Positions 24,240 to 37,069 of a stretch of 64,000 nt of DNA are shown here, piece after piece (positions within the stretch are counted from its first letter, which is position 1; every line of letters starts with the position of its first letter). The translations under genes and the position numbers were made by a program. The notes under the pieces were generated by a model. The model saw nothing but the letters and a program-made list of their open reading frames with translations. It did no database searches and was not told the origin of the DNA. The stretch is from Haliotis asinina. Its lineage: Eukaryota > Mollusca > Gastropoda > Lepetellida > Haliotidae. The stretch lies in contig NC_090285.1 of assembly GCF_037392515.1 (NCBI RefSeq), positions 7,012,501 through 7,076,500 of the forward strand, in the 5' to 3' direction.

Positions 24240-25120
24240 ATTCACTGTGATTGTTCGGTTGGATGAGCTGAAGGTTGATCCGTCAGATGCTCTGCGTCTG
24301 TTCTGTTGGCTGACCTATAGGTTTGTTCTGCTAGGTGCACTGCAGTTGTTCTGTTTGATTATTTCAAGGTTTGCGCTGTTCGGTGCAACTGCGATGAAGC
24401 TCCGCCTTTCATATGTCAAAATGTTGATTTGTTGAAATGTGTTCTCTGCCGCCAGTATGCTTCAGCACAGACGTCGTTTTATGTTTGAGACGTTATAAAA
24501 GATAAGTGTGATTTAGTGTCTTGTCAGTTCTGGTGACAGTTAGGGCGAATAAAGAGCGTTTTTGATAAATTGTTGTATACAGATGTAACTCCATTAACCT
24601 TTATCTACCGTCACGGCTCTGCAATTTGACAAGAGGTGTGGAATACTCTCTGCTATTGGATCCTCGAACAGAAGGTTTGTTCAGATCACGGCACAGAAAG
24701 GTTGACTCATGATGGCAAAATCTTCCAGTCATCATCTATTATTCAAACCACCACACACCAAAGCGTGACATTATGTTTACATCAGCTGCACAGCTGGAAG
24801 ACGAGTCTGAACCACCACGGACGAGCACCTCGGACTTCACGAGCACCGCGGACTTCACGACCACCTCGTACTTCAGACGAGGTGTTGATATTGGTGCATC
24901 AGAAGAAGCAAAGACGACCTGTATGAGGAGTCGCCAATCTCTCTCTGAAATAGAACCGGGGAGTTATTTCAACAAACAGTAGACATTTCATCAGTTCAAA
25001 GCTCTTTCACCAAATGTTGATCTTTGTGTTGAAATAGTGGTGGGGGAATGATACGGAGTCTATTCAAATTAGTCAGGTTTCGAACGTGGCCTCCCTATTA
25101 TGATTCCACTTGATGACGTG
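24240..25120. other. Upstream flank of the minus-strand charged-protein gene
   Basis: Would contain its promoter or first exon. No clear motif is oriented to the gene. The frame at 24773-24982 has threonine/serine-rich content due to a small gagcacctcggacttcacga-type repeat at 24,815-24,885. Confidence 0.35.
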
Positions 25121-25129
25121 GAGACTGGC

Positions 25130-25835
25130 TGTATGTAGAGAACTGTTTGATGCAGTACTGGGTCAAAGTTCTGATCTGATTGATGCAGTGCTGGAGCAAT
25201 GTTGCGATCTGTTTGACATAGTGCTCTGTCAATGTAGTGAACTGTTTGACGCAGAGCTGGGTCAGTGTTGTAATCTGTTTGACGCAGCGCAGGGTCAATG
25301 TTGAGAACTGTGTGGCATAGTGCTGGGTAAATGTTGTGATCTGTTTGACATAGTGCTGGATCAATGTTTTGATCTGTTTGACATCGTGCTGGATCAATGT
25401 TTTGATCTGTTTGACATAGTGCTGGATCAATGTTTTGATCTGTTTGACATAGTGCTGGATCAATGTTTTGATCTGTTTGACATCGTGCTGGGTCAATGCA
25501 GTGAACACTTTGACATAGTGCAGGGTCCATGCATGTTGCAATATGTTTGACGTGGTGCTTGGTCCATGTTGTGGACAATTTGAAGGAGTACTGGGCTGTT
25601 GTGATTCCTTTGACGCAGTGTTGGGTTAATGTTGTGATCGGTTTGATGTTGTGCTGTTAATGTGTTGTGAACTGTTTGGCATAGTGCTGGGTCAATGTTG
25701 TGATCTCTTTCACTTAGCGCTGGGTCAATGTTGTGAACTGTTTGACATAGTGCTGGATCAATGTTGTGAACTGTTTGACGTGGTGCTGGGTAAATGTTGT
25801 GATCTGTTTGACGTGATGCTGTATCTATGTTGAGA
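25130..25835. repeat. 33-bp tandem array
   Basis: Units such as gatctgtttgacatagtgct and ggatcaatgtttt, with period 33 bp, cleanest at 25,330-25,500 and diverged elsewhere. As 33 is a multiple of three, both strands stay open and encode 11-residue repeats. No other sign of a gene is present. Confidence 0.93.
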
Positions 25836-25839
25836 AGAT

Positions 25840-27420
25840 AAATGCTAATTTTTTAATCAGAAATTGAAAAACAGAATGCATTCAGAAGAGATCGTATTAT
25901 GAAATATCACAACTCGTCGAAGAGCTGTTGCCGCGAGACATTGCATCCAAGATAATGAGAAACGTTATTATTTTCAGCGACGTTATTGCTTATACCAAAT
26001 CTAATCATGCTGTATGTTTTAGAGGTTTCAAATTTCTTAGATTAAATGGGAATTTGTTTCGCCATATAATATTCGACGAATCTGAAATGTGCGTGACATA
26101 ATGAATATTGATGCAATACTAAATAGTCTGCCAGGAAGTAGCGTCGAATCTCCGATTTGATTAAAGAATGCAGTTTAACAATGGGACGTTTTGTGAAGAA
26201 TCAACAGATTGAAAGGAATATTTCTCAGTCGATAAACAACAACATTTAAGTCTAACATGGAACGTCACTACAAAACTGCCCCTCATGTCGCACAATAGCT
26301 GTGATATCTACAACTGACAGCACGTGAATAAGCAATCTAGACTGTAGACAGTTTCTTTGAAACTGGAATCACTCGTAGAGATTCCAAGTCCCTAGCTCCA
26401 ATACTTGTCGATGGTGACGACCAAACCGGATCACAAACATCCTCAACATCAACTTCAGGGATTACATTATTTCCATTTCACCCTTTGTTGAATGTCAGAT
26501 CAAGACTGTCTGATACGTGGTCAGGTATTCAGGGGAATTGTCTCTCGCCATTTGTCAATGCGTGAAGTTTGGTGAACGTCTTATGTTAGACTTAAAGAAT
26601 ATACACCCAGCGGAATATACACCCAGGACGATTTCTTTGAAAAGATACAGAAGTTTACATAGAAAACACACCGTATCTTGACAACTTCCCGAATGATCAA
26701 GTATTAAATCCCCCATCAAAGAGGGCATTGTTCGAAAGAGTTAAGTTGAAAGCATAATTGTTATTATTCCCTCTGTAAGTGCGTTCTGTTGCGTTTCATT
26801 TCCGTCTCCATTCAAAAAGTCAATGCCAGAAAATAACCTGTCTCTGATTTCGATGGAACAGATACCACTGGACGCCACTTGCGATGAGAAAACCCATATG
26901 AGAACACTTCTACATAAGCAAAAAGATACCCTGATATAGTTTACATGTATTTACAAATACATATCATATAGAATGCAATAGCATTAACTCGTTCAGACAG
27001 CTATTGATCGATTGTCTCGCTCTTTGTACAGGCTCATAATATATCGTTCATAGCGTGCATCCATAATTTTGAGAAACAAGCGATATTGATCGATGTTTTC
27101 AGCCTAATACAGCATACACAGCCTATATTCATGTTCCCCGACTATCTGACATGGTCACTAGACAAGTACTTGTTATGCACGTGCAGTACTGATGATTTTA
27201 TATTTCTATGATCCAATAGTTAAAATAACATACATTCATTTCAGCGTGCTATAAAAGGAAACATTATTACTGATGATAGTATTGCCCATATAGGAGAGGT
27301 GATAGAATGGATGGTATTACCTTTCCAGTGGATAAGTGAAAATACCAGTTTAGCATTCCGGAGAGTGATCAGTTTCTGGCATTTGCGTTTAATAATCTTT
27401 CCTTATTTGGCTAAACTGAG
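25840..27420. other. AT-rich intergenic, nothing recognised
   Basis: No open frame of note, no repeat structure visible by eye. Confidence 0.5.
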
Positions 27421-27575
27421 TATGTTTTACGCCGCTTTTAGCAATATTCCAGCAATATTCCAGCAATATCGGGCTAGACCAGAAACTGGATCACGCATTG
27501 TATCCATGAGGGGAATCGAACCCGGGTCTTCAGCTTTAAGAGCGGACGGTTTGACCACTGGGCTACTCCTCTGTT
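27421..27575 (-). mobile_element. SINE (type 1), well preserved
   Basis: Minus strand: aggagtagcccagtggtcaa (box A), gaagacccgggttcgattcc (box B), catggatacaatgcgtgatc, then gatattgctggaatattgct with a duplicated piece, and aaaagcggcgtaaaa. This is the clearest type 1 copy in the window. Confidence 0.88.
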
Positions 27576-28009
27576 CATTATGTGACTACAAGCAACAACC
27601 ACATAAACACTTCATGTTTGTCTATCTCTGGGATAGTCTGGTTTGTGTACAATTGCGTAAAAAGACCAGACCATGAGTTGTTAGGGACGGTACGATATTT
27701 ATGGCGTGCGTGCGTGCGTGCGAGCGGGCGTGTGTGTTGAGTTGTGTGTTTGTGTGCGAGTGTATGCGTGTGATGATTTTAAACTGGGGTCATCAAACTT
27801 GTTCTTGGGTAGCTGTGGGTGGGGTGGCAGCAATTTTGTACTTAGTAATGTTTCTAAAATTATGCTTAAAAATTATGGGAAGGATAGGCGTGGGGGTCGG
27901 ATTGGTGCCACTGAATTGTACATGGCACACAGGGAGGAAGATCACTTGTTTTGTACACTTGTTAGTATATACACTGCACATGTTATTCCCTAAAAATCAT
28001 CATTAATTC

Positions 28010-28143
28010 ATGAGTCTGGACCACACAATGCTGTTGATCACTGGATTGTCTGGTACAGACTCGATTATTTACAGACCGCCGTCATGTAGCTGGAATACTG
28101 CTGAGGGCGACGTTAAACATCAAACCAACCAACCAACCAACCA
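28010..28143 (+). mobile_element. SINE tail (type 2) with CCAA tail
   Basis: Matches the 3' half of the type 2 element: gttgatcactggattgtctg, gtacagactcgattatttac, cgccgtcatgtagctggaat, and gacgttaaacatc. It ends in a (CCAA)n run instead of CTCA. Confidence 0.85.
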
Positions 28144-28144
28144 A

Positions 28145-30500
28145 CATAGTAAATAAGTATATGGTATCGATGTAGAAATGTTGGTACCTGTTGACGTCTG
28201 GCTTTCGCGGGTCGGTTCACTCTCCCCAGGGGGGTCTGTAATCTCGTAACGCTCTGCCCCGGACTCAGGAGGATGTCAGCGGGTCATCTCCGACTGACCA
28301 CTCAGTGATAATTCAGTTGAAGGTAACCTAATTATGAACGGCAACACTCCCTGACAATCAGCAGAACCTGTCGCAGTGCATGTAGGACTGGCGGCTGTCA
28401 GTATGCAGGATAAGTCCGAACTGCCACGTTTTAAAGTCTATAGACCAGCCTTTCAACCCACTTATTCTGACAGGGGAATAGTTGCAGAATAACTACACGG
28501 TTCTTTCAAAAGCCAATACCCAGGTCAATGACATTGTGTATTGGGCATTTAATCTCAAACGTAGCCAACGTCAACATCAACAATACAGGTTCCATTGAAT
28601 GTTGACACTTATACAGATAGTTTGACAGTGCAAGGAATCTCTCTAACAAAATGGCCGTATATATAGACTTATAATGGGCGTACTGGCTGGGTATGTGGAA
28701 CTGGGTATGGTGAAGACGGGGCGGGAGAGTGACACCTTTCTGTTCTCGTACATCTCGTATACAAGACTGACATTGACGTACTATAACAATGGCCGTACGC
28801 GCATAATACCACCCCTTGACAGCGACGAACAAAGGGCAGGAGAGTTGATATGGGTCACTGAGGTGTCTTAGATCTACTTTAATGGAATGTGTACTGAGTG
28901 AAAGTGTGAGGTGAGTAAAACGGGATTTAAGGCCGTTTAGAAAGTTACTGCTATTATGAAGCGTGTGAGTGTGTGCGTGTTAGTGGTTGCTTGCACTACT
29001 CCGGACGAATGCTGGCTTCAGAATACCAGTCCCATGAAACATCACGACGTAATTTACATGTCGAATTCACTCAGATCCAGAACCGACACTCCGAATCGGC
29101 CAATCACCTTGTTTTACCACCTTAATACTGAGAGCCAGACAGGGCAACACCAAGTACCATTTTTATATGGCGACGAGCGCATAGAATTTATATTTTGAAA
29201 GATATATGTAGTTCAGTTCCAGATACCTTGGAATTAAATGCAAATATCTTTAATTAATTGAAAACATCTTGAAAAGAACTGGGCATACCTTGAAAATAAA
29301 AAAGATACATCGCATTCAGATAATGTATGGAAAAAAAATATCTATGCCAAAAGCAGAGTTGATTGTATACGTGTGAGCAGATATTTGTTACAGCAGTACT
29401 ACAACTGTATGATGTTGTAAGTAAACAAATCGAGTCTGAACCAGACGATCTAGTGATTGTCACCATGCGATACGATGACAGAGCATATGTGTAGGAATGA
29501 ATCCCTATCAATCGGTAATCATACCAGGTGTTCGCGAACAGGTGAGCGTATCCTGCCCAGCACCTCCCACCGGAACCCGTCGTACACAAATGCTAAGTTA
29601 TTTGTTCCCCTGATATTGTTGGGGAACGTATGGTATCGCGTCAAGTTTGGAAATTTCCTCCATATCATATGTCTGCAATAAACCTTCGTGAAAGCTCGAA
29701 ATACTGAACTGAATTTAGGACATCTTGAATTGGTTTAAGATGTAATTATGTACGACAGTTAAACATGCTACTGATGTCGTAAACACATTTAGAGACGTCA
29801 CGAAACACCACTGGGGCACTACTAATAAAAGGGGCGTAAAACCAAACTCACTCACTCATTCCAAGTGGACTGGCGAAAGATGTGCTTGCAGTGGTCAGCG
29901 AGGCTGAGGTTTACTAGTCAATCGAAACACCCGTATGTCAAAGCAATTGGAGCAATTGCATTTTTTGAGGAGTAACTAGCATTTTGTATACCCCCACTAG
30001 TTAAAGGAATTGAGTACTTTTACACAGACCTTCTTATCCTTATTGAGTACTTAATATAATATAATATATAATATAAATGTAAAATGGATCTCAATAGACT
30101 AAATTTGCTTAGTAATAGTCATATTGCCGAACATTTGGCAACCATTTCTAAATACTCAATATGGAAGTCATGTGACTATTCGAGTAAATCCTGGCTACGG
30201 CTATAACAATATATGTACATATAGGCCTCGCCTACCATTAGCTAATGCTGTTGTAGAGTTTGGGTGCCACGACGAATCATACACAAGTCAATTTAGTTAA
30301 GTGAGTAATATACGCAAGCTATTATAGACCTGTTGGGTTTTAAGTGATTCTGACGCGTTTTTTGTACTCCCAGATCTGTAATTAATAGAGTAAATCTGAT
30401 TTTTATTGAGTAAAATACGCAAATACGCGCCTTATCTGCAGCTGTGTGAGGAGTTCTGAACCTAACCATAAACGATCCTTTGTACAGTACAACGTTCACG
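28145..30500. other. No gene recognised
   Basis: A GC-richer stretch at 28,190-28,420 and a SINE-like tail remnant at 29,820-29,860 (gggcgtaaaaccaaactcac). Frames at 28506-28832 and 29254-29589 have no recognisable family. Confidence 0.4.
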
Positions 30501-30517
30501 TTCAGTACTTTGAAGTA

Positions 30518-30639
30518 CACCTAGTACCTTTGATGCTTGCATGGATTGCACATGGCTGTTATACTATCCACGGTTACAGGTGGCATTTAAACCAAATACA
30601 ACCATGTACAATCCATGCAAGCATCAAAGGTACTAGGTG
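30518..30639. repeat. Long inverted repeat, 38-bp arms, 46-bp spacer
   Basis: Arm one (30518-30555) starts cacctagtacctttgatgct. Arm two (30602-30639) is its reverse complement with one mismatch out of 38. The spacer is 46 bp. A transcript of either strand would fold into a strong hairpin. It is not flanked by an obvious TA duplication. It sits 50 bp from a mariner fragment and could be part of that element. Confidence 0.9.
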
Positions 30640-30689
30640 CTCGCTGGTGATGAAACTGGACACTGTGTGTACACTGCCACCAAATATCT

Positions 30690-30935
30690 TCAAATACCCC
30701 AGTACCAACCAGCCATCCACATGGAAATGCTGGCAGCTTTAAAGGGTGGTTCTCCTCCCTTTGTCAGTGTGGAGAGGTGAGCAGTTAAGGGGAAGAGGGA
30801 ACCTGGATGATGACCCGAGATCAGGATGACCTTCAACTGCCACCACAAAGGAAAATGCTGATGAAATGAATGATATGGTTGTGGATGATCTTCGACTCTT
30901 TGCCCATCACTTACCGCGTGTCACATAGCCAGTGC
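30690..30935 (+). pseudogene. Fragment of a Mos1-type mariner transposase N-terminus
   Basis: Translating across frame changes gives MEMLAALKGGSPPFVSVERW, then DDPRSG, PSTAT and ENADEMNDMVVDDLRL. This resembles the helix-turn-helix half of mariner transposases, which typically have a DDPRSGRP linker followed by TATT-EEN. An in-frame TGA replaces the Arg of SGRP, and the sequence stops matching after about 30,930. Only this fragment is visible. It lies 50 bp downstream of a long inverted repeat. Confidence 0.55.
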
Positions 30936-31481
30936 TTTGGCTGCCAGCAGTTGACGGCGAGGAATTACATCAATTTAAAAGTGAGTTGCCGTAATTGAGA
31001 TAATCTTGTATTGACAGTCAGTTCAGTCTATTTGTATAGTAATTCAAATCTTGCCAGTGAGGTAATCTGGTTTTGATTATAATCCAGTTCAATCAATTCC
31101 ATTTACTGGTTTAGTTTCTTTCATCTTTAGCTCCAATTATATGTCGTCTTAGTCTTTGATCTGGCACTGTTAAATACATTCCTGCTTTCCGAATAATCTA
31201 TTCATACTTGAGTAGTGCGATAGATTCACAGAGCCTTCATCGTCTAACCAGGAGAGAGAGACAAGTGGCCTTTAAAGAGACGGTCTATGCATAACGAATG
31301 TGATGCAACTCGAAGTAATGCGCGATGATGGACTTGGCAATGGTGTCGGAAGACGCAGTCATGACGTCAAACTACAAATACTATGTACGTATTTCTAGTT
31401 TAGTTGTATCGGCTTTTAACAGTATACCTGCAATGTCATGGGGCACCAGAAATAGGCTTAACACTGTATCCATCGAGTAAA

Positions 31482-31700
31482 TGAGTCTAGTTTTACGCCG
31501 CTCACAAAAATATTCTAGCTATATGGCGGCTGTGTGTAAATAATCGAGTCTGGACCAGATAATCCAGTGATCAGCAGCATGAGCATCGAAGGGTGCAATT
31601 TGGAACCGACGACATGTGACAGCCATGGGGTAGGGAATCGCACACGGGTCTTCGGGGTGTTGACCAAATGCTTTAACCACCAGAATACTCCACCGCCTAA
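31482..31700 (-). mobile_element. Chimeric SINE: type 1 head, type 2 body
   Basis: Minus strand: tggtggttaaagcatttggt (type 1 box A), gaagacccgtgtgcgattcc (box B), then catgtcgtcggttccaaatt and gatgctcatgctgctgatca from type 2. It continues through ctggtccagactcgattatt and the shared gcggcgtaaaac end. Confidence 0.82.
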
Positions 31701-31701
31701 A

Positions 31702-34080
31702 TACTTCTTACTTATACACATTGTCATCATATATAGCCAGGACAACCCTGATATTAAATGAATGAAAAAGGTATTAGACTCTTTAGTTCTAAAGTGTGAT
31801 CCCAAATGCATAGTACAAAAAATAACTCTTTCCCTGAAAGTGTTGTATTTTGGGGTCTGACGTGTTTGCACGAGTGAAGGGCGTGTGCGTGTACGTGTGC
31901 GTGTGCGTGTGCGTGTGCGTGTTTGTACCGACGGCTTAGCGTGTGGGTCTAAATGAGTCTTTGATTCAACAGTTCAATAAATGTTTACTATTGATAAAGC
32001 ACTTATATACCATTGCTTATGAAAACAAGACGCAATGTATATTGCTGTTTCAAAGTACCGTGCTCCGTGAGTGACAAGGCAGCTTCTTAATAGTTGCTGC
32101 TCTTATGAAAAAGTTTTTTCAATTCAGTCGAATTTTTTTCAATTTATTAATTGTTTCATGGGATGAAAATAACGGAGTATGAAGTCAAATTAACAATAGC
32201 AATATTGAAAGGGTGGTCTGAAATGTTTTTGAGTAGTAGACATACACAGACAGTACACATTTCACTCACTCACTCACTCTCGGACACTTTTTCCGGAGTT
32301 CTGGGCAAAATATTTTTGAACCCTTGAAAGGGATACAGCGATGCCTCTAAGTGTCCCTACGGTTGGTTTAACTTGAAACGAAGCTGAATGCGTTAGTTCC
32401 ATGGCGATGCTATTCATATAACGACATCTCCCGGCCATAAATCAGATTCCTTCCTCATCCGGGCCTCTTAATAACTCCATCACAAGTTAAGGAGAATATT
32501 ATAATACATCTGGATTAAATCGACCATAAAGTCACATTTAGCAGTGCGTAAGCCGACTACAACTATCTCGGGGCTAGTCTTCGGCAGTCTTCGGTAATCT
32601 TCGCTATAATAAGGACTCTCAATTTGTCAAAACAAATTATCTTGGGCAATGTATTTATCGAAAATACAAAATATAGCCGGTTGATCAGTACGTGCATGTT
32701 GTACAGAAAATATCACGAGGTTATACAAGTGTGAGATGCCAGGAGCGAGCGCATATCTTTACGAAGAATTGAACTGTACTCCATGTAAAAGATCAATGGA
32801 AACTTATCGTAATGTGATATAAAATGACACATTTTTTCAGTTCATTTTTTGTCACTGAGTCAAGGCCAGACAATCCTTTGACTGACATTTTGAATGAGTG
32901 AGTCTAGTTTTTACGCCGCGAAATAAAACAATATCACGGGTTGGACTCGCGAAATGTGAGTGATTGAATGTAGCTTTACACCGCTTTTAGACACATACCA
33001 GCAGCATAATGGCGGGGGACACCAGAAATGGGTCTCACACATTGTGCCCATATAGGGAAATAAAATCAACGTCTATGTACGTATGATGCAATCAGAAGTA
33101 CTGCAACAAGAAATTGCAACAGATTTCAACGCTGAGACACAATATGAGTTGTGTACAACTGAGCCATATGTGACGTCATGTCAATCCCACGGTCATCACC
33201 AGAATCGATACCACTGTCACATTAACAGACCAACATCCGGTCAGAAGGCCAGCTCTACGCCAAGTTTCGCTTCCACGTCACCTTAAGGCGAACTGCGAAC
33301 TGTGGCGGGCCTCAGCGGTTCCGAGTCTTCAGTGGAACAGTACACAGTCCACAGATAAATACATGTTGTATGTCCGCAGCTCCGTGGGTGTACGATGGAG
33401 AACATTAAGAACATTATAGAAAAATTTAAGAGACCTTTGCGTTCAATGATGTGACGTGCTAAGTCGTGGGAGGACACAAGTTATTGCTAATAGCAATTTG
33501 AAACGAGTACACTACACGGAAGACATTGATAGGGATCAGTTCGACTCTTTATCAATCCCCACGAACAGCAAGATTGCTCATGCGGAGTTAAACAATATTC
33601 TCTCACTCACTCTAGTCCTGGACAGGCAGATGACTGGCACATTCGATACTGGCATCGTTCATCGAGTTGTATCATTTCTCTGTTTATGTCGTTTGAGTTT
33701 CCCCTTCAGGCTTTTCTAATTACTTCATTTGAACATCGTTTTGGGAAATACTGTAACACAACAACATTCAAATATTTTTCGAAGGGTTAGCTAAATATTT
33801 GAATATATTTGATAGATTCGCTCTGCTCCAAGACATCGATTTATTTCCCATCGCAAATCATATCATCATTTTCACACAAAACAATATATTATTCCTAAAG
33901 TGTCAAAGTAAAGGATAGTTCCGTTAATTCCAACTGTATAATCAGTGAAATGTGGGTTCATGATAATTCGGGCTTGAATAATTGACAACTGACTGTCCAG
34001 TCGTGAAATGTGATGGATCGTTTAAACAGCAAAGGGAGGCAGATAAGTGATCTAGCATGTGTGTGGAACTTGGGTAACAT
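31702..34080. other. Intergenic with SINE remnants
   Basis: A (CTCA)n run at 32,262-32,278 and the SINE ends at 32.9-33.06 kb. Frames at 33083-33286 and 33456-33719 are unsupported. Confidence 0.4.
32890..33065 (-). mobile_element. Two abutting SINE 3' ends
   Basis: Minus-strand type 1 body: gcacaatgtgtgagacccat, ttctggtgtcccccgccatt, then aaagcggtgtaaagc. A second truncated tail (cgcggcgtaaaaactagac) lies directly to the left. Confidence 0.72.
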
Positions 34081-34089
34081 ACAATGGCT

Positions 34090-34450
34090 GTGGTCATACA
34101 CGGAACACAGACCAGAACAGCACCACAGGCACCGCTGCAGTCAAAAACAGCACCACAAGCACTGATGCACTCGAAGAACAACACCACAGGCACTGATACA
34201 CTCAAGAACAGCACCATAGACACTGTTGTACTCAAGAGCGGACTACAAGCACTGCTGCAATCAAGATCAGCACCATAGGCACTGCTGGACTCAAGAACGG
34301 GCTACAAGCACTGGTGCACTCAAGAACAGCACCACAGGCACTGCTGCACTCAAGAACAGCACCACAGGCACTGCCGCAATCAACAACAGCACTACAGACA
34401 TCGCTGTACTAAAGAACGGACCACAAACACTGCTGCACTCAAGAACAGAC
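34090..34450 (+). repeat. 30-bp tandem array
   Basis: Units such as actcaagaacagcaccacag followed by gcactgctgc, period 30 bp, about 11 copies with scattered changes. Open frames through it simply reflect the period being divisible by three. Confidence 0.88.
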
Positions 34451-34614
34451 ATCGCTTTTTCTTTTCATTTCAACCGGGACCCCAATGCCTATTTAATATT
34501 TCACAGAAAATAACACCAAAGGGTCTTACCATTCATCAAACTCATACACTAACGTACAAGTGAAGATGAGGGTTAGACTTGGTTTTAAGTAACCATGATT
34601 CATCAGGAGGCAGC

Positions 34615-34790
34615 TAAAGGGATTGGGTGGTCAGGCTCGATGACTTGGTTGACACGTCACTATATCCCAAATGCGTAGATCGATGCTCATGATGTTGATC
34701 ACTGGATTGTGTGGTCTAGACTCGAATATTTACAATACCGCCGCCATCTTGCTGGAATATTGCAGAGTGCGTGGTTAAACAACAACCGTG
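34615..34790 (+). mobile_element. SINE (type 2), 5' truncated
   Basis: Carries gattgggtggtcaggctcga, gttgacacgtcac, cagatcgatgctcatgatgtt-like sequence, gatcactggattgtgtggtc and ccgccgccatcttgctggaa. It ends in gtggttaaac. Confidence 0.82.
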
Positions 34791-35259
34791 TCCACAAGCG
34801 ACGAAAGAGAAATTCAATCATTATGTGAGGAGGGGCCCTTAATAACCTGGCTCTCTCAGCGCTAAGCTACTCGTAAGTGCCATGCATAACACTGACTTAC
34901 GACTTAGATAAGAGAGCTTCGAAAATCTAGGCCTTGATCTTGAGTACTTTCTTATTCGTCATATGTACGTCAACATGAGAATATCGGTTAAAACCGACCT
35001 TCACCTTATCATGAATCTAGTTAGAGACTACAAGCAGGATCGGGTAGTCAGACTCGCTGACTGGAGTAAGGCTTGGTATCCTTGTTCCTATTTTGCGTAG
35101 TTTAATGTCTACTCCTTCAATCACTAGTTCCGACTCGACCGTTTACAGATGGTTTTAATATTGCAGCAAGAAACAAACACGACCAAATAAACAACACAGA
35201 AAGCAAAAGTCGCCAACAGGAGTAATCAGAGGTGTGAGTAAAACCGATGAGCATTTAGA

Positions 35260-35278
35260 GAAAGTATTGGCGGCGTTG

Positions 35279-35310
<32 letters not shown>

Positions 35311-35545
35311 AGTGTGTTCGCTGCTAGTTTGCGCCCAGGTGAGTCTTGTCCGTTGAATGGTGGGGACTGGTTGCTTCTGTAGTCGACACGTGTGTTATTG
35401 TTTACCTGTGCGTGCGTGCATGAATGGTCGGGACTGGTTGCTCATCTAGTCGACGCGAGTGTCATTTTCACGTGCGTGCGTGTATCTGTTCGCTGCCATT
35501 TTGCGCCCAGTTGAGTCTTGTCAGCTGAATTGCCGGGACTGGCTG
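35260..35545 (+). repeat. Three diverged units of about 100 bp with (GCGT)n starts
   Basis: Each unit has a gtgcgtgcgtgcg run, then ttcgctgc, ttttgcgcccag, tgagtcttgtc, and gggactggttgctt followed by gtcgacacg or gtcgacgcg. The middle unit is shorter. Confidence 0.65.
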
Positions 35546-36184
35546 CTTCCCTACGTATTGTAGGACCTACCTTTTACGCAATGCATTATTCAATGTACAC
35601 AGGTTTCTATAAACATGCATCATGTGCTCTCTATATTTTATGACAAAATACAACCGAGTATATCATCAGTCTTTTAATTCACGACAGCTTTACGCTATAT
35701 TAACCACGAGGTATATACTCATACGTGTAACTGCGCAATTTTCAATGCAATGTTTTTGCCTTGTATTCATTCGTATCGGACATGTTTACCCTATTTCAGC
35801 ACAAGGAAGTCTGTTCGACTCTCATTACCTCCAGCGCCGAAACCAGCCAGCAACGATCAAGGTAGGTTTAGTTGTATATTCTCATGTGCATTATCATAAA
35901 TGACATCTGACGTCAATGAACAGTTTAAAGCAGTCCATCCATACATGATTTGACTTAAACGATTGACATCACTGGTCTCGTCAATATTATGTAGATGTTA
36001 ATATTGATGTTCAGCAACACTGTATTGTAAGTCACACTGGTAAATATTACACACTGGTTAAAAATGCTGTTCAGCAACACTGTCTTGTAGGTAATACTGG
36101 AAAATATTACATACTGGTTAAAACTGCTGTAGAGCAACACCGTCATGTAGTAGGCGTCTCTCGAAATCGGGCTGTAATGCGGTT

Positions 36185-36310
36185 GATTCATGGCATCGCA
36201 ACTGTGTCGATCGATGCTCATGATGTTAATCATTAGATTGCCTGGTCATACTCGCAGGCACCACTGTGATGTAGCGCGTGTACTGGCGAATGTGGGGTTA
36301 AGTAAACTAA
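36185..36310 (+). mobile_element. SINE fragment (type 2 tail)
   Basis: gtgtcgatcgatgctcatga, tgttaatcattagattgcct, ggtcatactcg and gtggggttaagtaaac match the 3' half of the type 2 SINE with moderate divergence. An A-rich tail follows to about 36,380. Confidence 0.7.
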
Positions 36311-36444
36311 ACAAACAACAAAAAATAACGAAGACCCCAACCCAAACAAAACACATAAAACAAAACAAAGCAAAGACTAAACAGACTCTGGTAGGTAAAT
36401 CACAATAACTATCACGACTCGTTAGTCTCTAATATCTATATCTT

Positions 36445-36615
36445 CCCTGAGAATGAGTGGGTGAGGTTTTAGTTTTAAACAGCTTTTAGCAATATTCCAG
36501 CAATATGACGACAGTGGGCACAAAATGGGCTTCACACATTGTACCCATGTTGGGAATCGAACACGGGTCTTCGGCGTTACGAACGGGCGTTTCAACGACT
36601 AGATTGCCCTATCTC
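36445..36615 (-). mobile_element. SINE (type 1), full length
   Basis: Minus strand: cgttgaaacgcccgttcgta, cgaagacccgtgttcgattc (box B), ccaacatgggtacaatgtgt, gaagcccattttgtgcccac, then catattgctggaatattgct and the tail with ctcacccactcat. Confidence 0.82.
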
Positions 36616-37069
36616 TCCTCTTCCCTGAGATCTCTTGTATCATCAGTCTCGACTACTGTGTATCATTGATCTTATTCCTTATCTTTTTATAGAGAGGCTT
36701 CTTTAACAGCTATTCTCAAGGTAACGGTTTATTTCGTTGTGGTTGCTATCCAGGTAGTGGGAAGTTCGAAATCTTTATTGTTACGACTTGTAATGAAATA
36801 CTGTCTCTGTCATATTGTTGATTTGTTGAGTCAAGTCGTTCACATGTAAACATCTAAAAGAACAAATAAAGGCTCTTGTCGAGCAACAATACAAATAGAG
36901 TACATGTACTGTTACTTCCAACATTAACTTTTGCATGGTGGCACATCAACACATCAACTTTCCCTTGGGACATCGAGTATATATGGTCACAACGACTGCC
37001 AACGTTATACACTCTAGTGACCTCCTTTATACATACTAACAACGACTGGCAAAGTCACACCATAGTTAC

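Noticed and set aside
25069..25578. 169-codon minus-strand ORF with QTDQNIDPALC repeats
   Set aside because: Product of a 33-bp tandem repeat, open on both strands.
27500..27575. tRNA gene (box A and box B present)
   Set aside because: Part of a SINE with the standard body and tail; no clean cloverleaf.
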